Assembly (NCBI RefSeq): GCF_902686445.1
Contig: NC_062216.1
Location: forward strand, 7,275,084 to 7,339,083
Reading direction: 5' to 3'
DNA length: 64,000 nt
Origin: Sciurus carolinensis
Lineage: Eukaryota; Chordata; Mammalia; Rodentia; Sciuridae
Within the stretch, counting starts at the first letter, position 1. Each line of letters opens with the position of its first letter. Below, piece by piece: positions 56,766-64,000 of this stretch. The translations under genes were made by a program, and so were the position numbers. Under the pieces are notes generated by a model. The model saw nothing but the letters and a program-made list of their open reading frames with translations, was not told where the DNA came from and did no database searches.

Positions 56766-57449
56766 AGTTGGGACAAGTAGGCGGAGCACAGGAATTTTAG
56801 TGCAGGGAAACTCTCCAGTCGGGTACAGTGATCTCAGCACAAGTCATCATACATTTGTCAAAATTCACAGAGTGTACAATACAAAAAGCGAACCCTCACA
56901 TGAAGTATGGACTCTGGTTGACACGAAGTGTCTGTGTCGGTTCCCTGATTGGAATGATTCTACCACACTCACGTGAGAGGTCAGCTGTCTGAGGCTGTGC
57001 ATTGGGATAGTGGGAGGCAGATGATGCCGGAACTCCTTCAGCTTTTTCCTGAACCCAAAACTTCTCTAAAACTTAAAATCTACTCATCAAAAAGGAAGAG
57101 AAAAAGCAACTTCCAACAAAACCTCAAGAAGCAGGCTCAAAAAAATGAATCATATCTATGAACCCTGAACACAATGCATGGAATCCTGCATCCAATTTGA
57201 GATTGTGAAAAGTTCTTCAAATAAAATGTGAGGCATAAGAAAAAAAAAAAAGATAACTTAATGATAGCATAATAATGGGAAAAGAAGGCCATGATTTGAG
57301 AAAAAATTTACTTAAATGGTTTATTAAATTTTAAAAAATTGTGATGCTTAACAAGTGTTTGGGGTTCAGTTTTAAGGCTATTTTAAAATATGGAATAAAT
57401 TACTTTTATGTTTTAAAAAATGTGTACTGAGTGTGATATCAAAAGGCTG
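56766..57449. other. Unassigned sequence
   Basis: No gene. A-rich tract at 57238-57253. Confidence 0.4.
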
Positions 57450-60400
57450 GAGGAGTAGGAGATGCCATGCTTCGTGCCCCCACAAGAAGAGATATTTAGA
57501 TAGCTGTTCATGAATGCAAACATCCCCGGGAGGTTTATGGCCATCCGAAGGTAACACAATGGAGCAAAGCAAGTGGGGGGTAACTGCACTGTGCAGACAG
57601 AGCGGCACCCTGGGATATCTGGAGGTGGCCAGGAACAAACGGGGAGGACTGTCAGTATCAGCTACGGGGCAGGCGCACCATAGCCCCCTGCTGCCGCCAG
57701 CTCCAGGGCAGAAGACGCTGGGTGCATAACTCCCCCAAGAAGGTCCCCACAGTGCTGCCCTGATGCTGTGGTCACCATCCCACCAGCCCTGTGCATCTCC
57801 TGCCCCCCAGAGCAACGCCCAATCCACACGCCTGCACTCCAGATCCTGGCTGAGACACGCTCCGTGTACTCCGGCTGCGGATCCCTCCCAGGATTCCCTA
57901 CGCTCCCAGCCTCAAATATCAGAGGCACTGCCATAGTGAGTTAGCCCCCACCCTAAACACGGATCCACCCTTGCTCCATGTTTCAGATCCCAGTGGCACC
58001 ACCATCCATGAGCACCTGTGCTGCAGACACTGGACTGTCCCTCAAGCAGGCACGTCCATGTCCCAGGCTAGGGGCAGCAGTGACTCTGCAAATGCCCACA
58101 TTCCAGACCCTGCTTTTCCAGTGGTTCCAGAAGCAACTGCAACTCTAACCCAGGGACACCGTGGCTCTGCACACACGCCTGGGCAAGGGCACACACATGC
58201 CTGAGCATGGGCACACACCTGGGCATGGGTGAACACACACGAGGGTATGGGCGCAAACAAGCCTGGGCATGGGCACACACACATGGGCATGGGCACACAA
58301 AAGGCTGGGCATGGGCGCACACACGCCTGGGCATGGGCACACAAAAGCATGGGCATGGGCACATACAAGCCTGGGCATGGGCACACCCACATGGGCATGG
58401 GCACAGACAAGCCTGGGCATGGGCACACAAAAACCTGGGCATGGGCGAAACAAGTGTGGGCATGGGCACACACACATGGGCATGGGCACACACAAGCCTG
58501 GGCATGGGCACACCCACATGGGCATGGGCACACACAAGCCTGGGCATGGGCACACCCACATGGGCATGGACACACACACATGGGCATGGGCACACAAAGC
58601 CTGGGCATGGGCGCACACAAGACTGGGCACAGGCACAACTCACCTGGGCATGGACACACACACATAGGCATGGACACACACACACAGGCATGGGCACACA
58701 CAAGCCTGGGCATGGGCACACACAAGCCTGGGCATGGGCACACACACATGGGCATGGGCGCACACACATGGGCATGGGCACAGACAAGCCTGGGTATGGG
58801 CGCACACAAGCCTGGGCATGGGCGCACACACACCTGGGCATGGGCACACACGAGCATTGCATGGATGCACACACACATGGGCATGGGCGCACACAATCAT
58901 GGGCATGGGTGCAAACACATGGGCATGGGCACACATGAGCATTGCATGGACGCACACATGCATGGGCATGGGCGCAAACACGCATGGGTATCAGTACACA
59001 CACACCTGGGCATGGGCGCTCACAAGCATGGGCATGGATGCACACACACATGGGCATGTGCGCACACACTCCTGGGCATGGGCTCACACAAACAAGGCAT
59101 GAGCACACACACACCTGGGCATGAGCACACACACGCCTGGGCATGGGCGCACACTCACCTGGGCATGGGCGCGTGCACACACATACACACTGCTAACCCT
59201 GATTCCTCAGCTACTCCACATGCACTTGTAGCTTACAAACCATTACCAACATGGCAGCTCAGGGTGCCTACATGCTGCCTACATGCTGCCTACATACCAG
59301 AACCACAGCTTCCCTGGACCCGAGTCGCAGTCCCTGCTCCACATATCCCTGCTCCAGACCTCAACTCCAGCACCACATCACAGGTACCATGTGTCAGACA
59401 CCAGTACCACTGCCACTCTGTGCAAGCCCATGAGCCAGAACCAGTGCCAAGAGGATACCCTCAACCACCAATTCCCATAAAAGGAAAAGAGATCAGAAGG
59501 ATCAGTCACCACCACAAACCCAGTAGCACTGACTGCCGCTGTAGGTACCCAGAGCTAGGCTGCTAAGGACCCCTGAAATCACTGCTAAGCGCTTCCCTCA
59601 TTTAAGACACATTAAGACACAGCCTCTGTGTCTTCACTGGAGAGAAAGTACACTTCATCCGACCAGAACTCATCCATAGAGAAAATCTTCCTTCCAAAAA
59701 CCATCCCGTAAAATCTGGAACTGGTGACTGCTCCAGCAAATGTATGGGTATCAATGAAAAAAGGAAGAAGAAAGAAAAACTGAAGAAAATTACATCAGCA
59801 AAGTAACCATATTTTTCAGATCAACCCCAGAAAAATGGAAATCTATGAACCAACTGGCAAATCATTCAAAATATTTGTTTTAAGGAAGCTCAGCAAGATA
59901 GAAGAGATGACACGGTGAAATTAGGACACACACAAAATTCAACAGAGAGACAGAAGTCATAAAAAAGAGCCAAACAGAATTCTAAACAGAAAACTATGAT
60001 GAATGAAGTAAAAAATTCAATATACAAAACCAGAATTTATCAAGTAGAAAAAAGTATCTGTCAACTCAGAAAATATTCAGAGGAAAAAAAAGTAAAAAGA
60101 ATGAAAATGAATAGCCTCAGGATGTACAGGGACCATCAAGAGAGCTGCCATTTGCATTATGAGAATTATTGATGGAACTGATGGAACGACCAAAAAACAA
60201 AAAACAAAAAAAAAAAAAAAAGAGGGGGACAGAAAGCTTACCTAAAGAAAAAAATAAATGGAACTTCTCAAACCTGGAGAAAGATAGGAACATCCAGGTA
60301 CAGGAAATTAAAAAGTTTCTGAACATGTTCAACCCAAAGAACACTACACAAAGACATTAAGCAAACTTTAAAACAGCCTAGTGTTGGCATAAAACAGATC

Positions 60401-61500
60401 ATGGAAACAAACTAGAAGTACATAAATAACCCCAGCATTTACAATCAACTGATTCTCAACAAAGGTGTCAAAAACATGCAATGGAGAAAGTAACTCTTCA
60501 ATAAATGGTGCTCAGAAAACTGGATATGCACATGCAAAAACAAAAAAAAAAATGAAACTAGACCTCTCTTACTCTGCACAAAAGTCAACTCAAAATGAAC
60601 CAATGACCCAAATGTGAGACCCCCAACTATGAAAATACTAGAAGAAAACAAAGGCAACACTTCAATATATTGGAGTAGGCAAAGGTAATTTGAATTAAGA
60701 ACCCAAAGCGAAGGCAACAAAAGCAAAACTAGACAAGTGAAATTACATCAACCTAAACAGCTTTTGCATAACTAAAGAAACAATCATCAGAGTCAAGAGA
60801 CAACCTACAGAATGGGAGAAAATGTGTGCAAACTGTTTATCTGGCAAGGGATTAATATCCAGAATTTGTAAGGAACTCAATTCAGTAGCAAAAAAAAAAA
60901 AAAAAAAAAAAAAAGGCTGATTTAAACATTAGAAAATCATCTGAATAGACCTTTCTCAAAAGAAAACATAAAGAATATGAAAAAAAATGCTAACATCATT
61001 ATTCATGAGGAAAGTGCAAATCAAATCCATAATGTTAGGATGGATTTTATCAGTTAGATTGGCTATTATCAAAAAGACAAAAAAAATTATAAATGTTAAT
61101 GAGGATATGGAGGATGAGGACTCATACCTGTTGGTGGGGATATAAATTAGTACAGCCACTATAAAAAACCTCATGGAGCTCCCTCAAGAATTAAAAGTAG
61201 AACCAGTTTGGGGTCCTGCAATCCCACTATATTATATTTTTCAAAGGAAATGAAATCATTACATTAAAGAGATGCCCGACTCCAATGTTTTTTGCAACAC
61301 TATTTGCAATAGCCAACCTATGGAATCCACCTCAGTATCCACTAACAGATAAGTTAAGAACATGTGGGAGATATATATATATATATATATTTACCCTGAT
61401 TTGGTCATTATGCATCATATACATGTATTGAATTACAACAGTAGGCTCCATAAATAAATCAAATATCATAACCCAATTAAAAATTTATAAAACACAGAAA
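57450..61500 (+). mobile_element. L1-I: ancient LINE-1 with internal deletion and expanded minisatellite
   Basis: Plus strand. 57450-58140 and 59190-59560 resemble an old L1 5' region. 59580-60350 is ORF1-like, A-rich. 60360-61490 is ORF2 C-terminal (CAATGGAGAAAGTAACTCTT, GGCTATTATCAAAAAGAC, TTTGCAACACTATTTGCAA) into an AT-rich 3' end. Most of ORF2 is missing. The 5' region assignment is less certain than the ORF2 part. Confidence 0.65.
58155..59185. repeat. Minisatellite, ~20-22 bp GGGCATGGGCACACAC-type units
   Basis: About 1 kb of tandem units built from GGGCATGGGC(A/G)CACAC followed by ACATGG or AAGCCTGG, i.e. 20- and 22-bp variants interleaved, roughly 50 units. The unit lacks stop codons in most frames, so long frames appear on both strands (plus 58229-59566, 58207-58938; minus 59180-58068, 58896-58042). 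These are composition artefacts unless shown otherwise. Confidence 0.95.
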
Positions 61501-61792
61501 CAAGAAATTATTTTTAAAAGTTTTACAGAAACAAAGTTGACTAAAATTATTGACTTCCAGTGAAACTGAGAACCCAGAGAAAAAGGAAAAGATTAGCCAT
61601 CTGGTTTCCTGTAATTAGGTTAATCTGTTACCAAATTTAGAGGCTCAGGGGTTTGGAAGTATGCCAACGGAAGCTGTTTTAGTTCTTCACTTGTTACCCT
61701 TCACTGACCAAGGGGAACCTCAGGCCCCCAGAAGTAAATAAAAGCCCTGTTTCACCATCGCTGACCACTCACCACTCTGCCGGGCACACAAC
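61501..61792 (+). promoter_or_regulatory. Upstream region of the DEFB130-like exon 1
   Basis: TAAATAAAAG at 61735-61744 is a TATA-like box about 50 bases before the ATG. It is followed by a short C-rich 5' UTR (…CTCTGCCGGGCACACAAC). This spacing suits a compact defensin promoter. No repeat in 61600-61792. Confidence 0.5.
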
Positions 61793-61850
61793 ATGAGATT
61801 CCATTCCCTTCTTTCTTTTCTCTTCCTCTTTGTGACAATAACACCGAAAG
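61793..61850 (+). CDS. DEFB130-like: DEFB130-like beta-defensin exon 1 (signal peptide)
   Basis: 58 coding bases encoding MRFHSLLSFLFLFVTITPK plus one base, ending at AAAG|GTAAGA, a strong donor. The length, phase and sequence match first exons of beta-defensins, closest to DEFB130 by recollection. The second exon with the six-cysteine domain was not found between 61851 and 64000; in relatives it can lie several kb away, so it is probably beyond the window. It could instead be an orphan exon. The location downstream of the DEFB108-like gene and the USP17-like copy supports a real defensin cluster. Confidence 0.8.
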
Positions 61851-61902
61851 GTAAGATGGTGAAGGGATTGTGGAGGTGAGTTCTTAGGGACCCACTCAGA
61901 TG

Positions 61903-61928
61903 CACGTGACTCAGCCGCACGTGACTCA
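61903..61928. promoter_or_regulatory. Paired E-box/AP-1 composite motif
   Basis: CACGTGACTCA occurs at 61903-61913 and 61918-61928, 15 bp apart. Each joins CACGTG (E-box) with TGACTCA (AP-1). It lies about 50-80 bp after the DEFB130-like exon 1 donor. Function is inferred from motif only. Confidence 0.5.
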
Positions 61929-63029
61929 GATGCAATGCACAGCCTTGGGTACTCATAAGTCTGACATCTCCCAGAACTGATGAGGTCAAAATTAAGGAGC
62001 AGAACAAGGAGTTCCATCAACATCAAGTGGAGCCCAAGAGCACCGTGATTAGAAAACTGGGCCCACGTAAAGAATTAGAAGTACAGAAGCCCTGCCATGA
62101 GACTTAAGGCTTAGTAAAAAAAAAAAAAAAAAAAAAAACTGGGCAAAAGGGCCCCAGTCTCCAAACAGGAGAACAAAAATGGCAGCCATTGATTCAGACC
62201 TGGTTAGGGAAAGGAAGAATATGGGGTCTATTAGTGAAAAACATATGAAAGGTACAAGTTAGGCCAATAAGACAGAGCTCAAGGAGAGAGGAGGATTGCA
62301 ACGGCTTATAAAAGACCAGTGTAAATTGAGGAGCAATTTGGAGACAATATAAACAATGGAGTGAAGCTCCAGTGGAACAAATTTATAAGCATAAGGCAAA
62401 TAATGCAAAAAGTATTTTAAGAATCTGAGTTTTATCCTTGGGACCATGATTCAGAAGCCACCACCTCTGGTTGTTTCATCCAGATCCTGGCAGAACTGAC
62501 AAAATTTTCTCCATTGTTAATGGCAAGATGTCGATGTCTTAAAATAATGTCTGTGGGCATTGCACTCGACTTCTTTCTTGGTTCACCTCTGAGATTCTTT
62601 TAAGTGCAGTCAAAGCCACTCACTTGTTTGATCTTTGCCTAATCTATGAACATTTCGGGATGCACCTGACATACAGCTGTCTCCTCATTAAGATATTTAG
62701 GTAATTTTCATTTTACTTCTCGGTTTTGGTCAGAAGACATTAACATTTGATGTAAAAGTATATGACGGTGATTATTTAAAATTAGAAGGCATTTTCATGG
62801 TCAAATCTTTCATTTTAGATAAAATAAGCCATTTTCCCCTAAAGAACATGCTTTGCTAAGGTCACATAGGTAGAGGCACCACTGAAACTAGAACCAAGCA
62901 TCTTTCATCTGAGTCCATGTTGTTTCCCAACACCCACAGGCCTGGGTGTGCACATAAAAATGGTATTGTGTCTGCCACACTTTTGTCTCAAAATCTCCAA
63001 ATTTTATGTTGAAGAAACTAAGGCGATTT

Positions 63030-63350
63030 TCTGTCCTGTGTGACAACATGGCCAATCCTGGAGACATAATGCTAAGGGAAATAAACCAGTCGTGGAAGAC
63101 AAAACTTCTTAACTCCTCTTCTGTGAGGTACCTGAAATAGTCAAACTCCTAGAAATAGATACTAGAAAGGTGGTTCCCAGGGATTGGAGAAGGAAGAACT
63201 GGGAATCTACTATTCAAATGGTAGAAAGTTGCAGTTAGGCAAGATGAATTAACTCTAGAGATCAACTGTACATCACGTCCACGGCACTTAAAATGTGTGA
63301 AAAGAGTGAGTCTCATGGTAAGCATTCTTTCCATAATAAAAAAAATGGAG
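63030..63350 (+). mobile_element. Old LINE-1 3' end
   Basis: GAGACATAATGCTAAGGGAAATAAACC and GAAAGGTGGTTCCCAGGGATTGG (both in part) are L1 ORF2-end/3' UTR blocks. Ends in an A-run at 63338-63345. Confidence 0.65.
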
Positions 63351-64000
63351 AATAAGAGATTTTGGAGGTGGATACAGAGTTAGTCTCCCATGAATCTAAG
63401 AAGGCCTCTGAAGAGAGGCTTTCCTTCCAGGCCATGACGGCTTCCTCCAGGGCAGGCGGGATCAGCTCTCGTTGGTCTTCCCAAATCATCTGTGTCAGGA
63501 GAATGACTGAACCAAGGTCCTAGGGTTCTCATCGGAAGGAATCACTTTCAGATGACCCAGTCTCCTGTGAACAGAGGCTATTAAAGTCACTCGGAAAGGT
63601 CAAAACATCTCCCTTCTGCATATTGAGGTACTCTTGGACACATTATGAAATGATGATGATTAAATTTCTTTAATAGTCAGCTGTTTGTTAGCTCTTAACA
63701 ATAATTAATTTCCAAGCTATCTGCAAACAGTATATTCCTTAAAATTCTGATTTTTGATCCCTGCCTTGGGACAGGGGACCTGGAACCCTTATCTGGAATC
63801 AGTTAGGTAATCACTTTATTTCTTTGAGTAAACTGAGTGGCTGGATCATGAAGAGTTGGTTATAACATTTGCCGGGAAAAATAATCTAATCAGATAACCA
63901 AAAAAAAAAAAAAAATCTGTTCTCATGAAGAAAATTCCTGCCAAGAAACGACAGAATTAAAAACTTTGGTTTATCAGCTAGAATCTAAGGAAGGTTACCT

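Larger units (their letters stand above)
61851..64000 (+). other. Presumed intron 1 of the DEFB130-like gene
   Basis: Contains two CACGTGACTCA motifs (61903-61928), an A-tract (62116-62139), an old L1 3' end (63030-63350) and an A-tract at 63899-63916. No six-cysteine exon was seen on either strand. Confidence 0.6.

Noticed and set aside
58042..59566. Long open frames (up to 445 codons plus, 370 codons minus) in the 58-59.5 kb repeat as protein genes
   Set aside because: They are open because the 20/22-bp unit lacks stops; frames exist on both strands and several phases, with no conserved start, splice or domain.
63410..63520. Second exon of the DEFB130-like gene after a TTCCTTCCAG acceptor-like site
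   Set aside because: The following sequence lacks the six-cysteine pattern and the family's C-terminal block in any phase.
1..64000. CRISPR arrays, operons, phage or other prokaryotic systems
   Set aside because: All tandem repeats are microsatellites, minisatellites or element-internal; gene content and SINEs show a mammalian genome.

Overview
This is a stretch of mammalian nuclear DNA, most likely from a squirrel-family rodent. The evidence is tRNA-Ala-derived ID SINEs, fused B1-dID SINEs of the squirrel/dormouse kind, rodent-like L1 elements, class I and class II endogenous retroviruses (ERVs), and long simple repeats. The species assignment is inference. The few recognisable host genes are two beta-defensin loci and a USP17/DUB-like deubiquitinase copy. 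This combination is known from the beta-defensin/USP17 cluster of other mammals (8p23.1-type in human).

Layout. 1-482 is the 3' part of an ERV LTR. 1858-16720 is one minus-strand class II provirus (ERV-A: betaretroviral gag-pro-pol, type-D-like env, tRNA-Lys primer site, perfect 6-bp target duplication). A full-length minus-strand L1 (L1-A, 4547-11432) is inserted in its integrase region with a 14-bp duplication. 17-34 kb is mostly repeats: a MaLR-like LTR, an ancient L1, a solo LTR, a second long minus-strand L1 (L1-B, about 21.5-27.5 kb), and old plus-strand L1 DNA carrying SINEs. 34731-40196 is a second, class I ERV (ERV-B, tRNA-Thr primer site) sitting inside the 3' end of an L1. 40.2-45 kb is L1 ends plus sequence I cannot assign.

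The host-gene part begins at 45.5 kb. A solo-LTR-like element ends 80 bp upstream of a broken USP17-like copy (45971-46441) whose catalytic Cys is Trp. A DEFB108-like beta-defensin follows, with exon 1 at 46936-46993 and exon 2 at 52118-52266. Its exon 2 carries two indels that together restore the frame but discard four of the six cysteines. 53-57.4 kb holds older repeats. 57.45-61.5 kb is an ancient L1 whose 5' part has expanded into a minisatellite of about 1 kb. At 61793-61850 is an intact exon 1 of a DEFB130-like defensin; its second exon was not found before the window ends.

No operon, CRISPR array or bacterial system is present. I saw no clearly new multi-gene system. The best leads are the frame-swapped DEFB108-like peptide, the Cys-to-Trp USP17 copy next to an LTR, the paired E-box/AP-1 motif beside the DEFB130-like exon, the largely non-coding class I ERV, and the minisatellite open in several frames on both strands.
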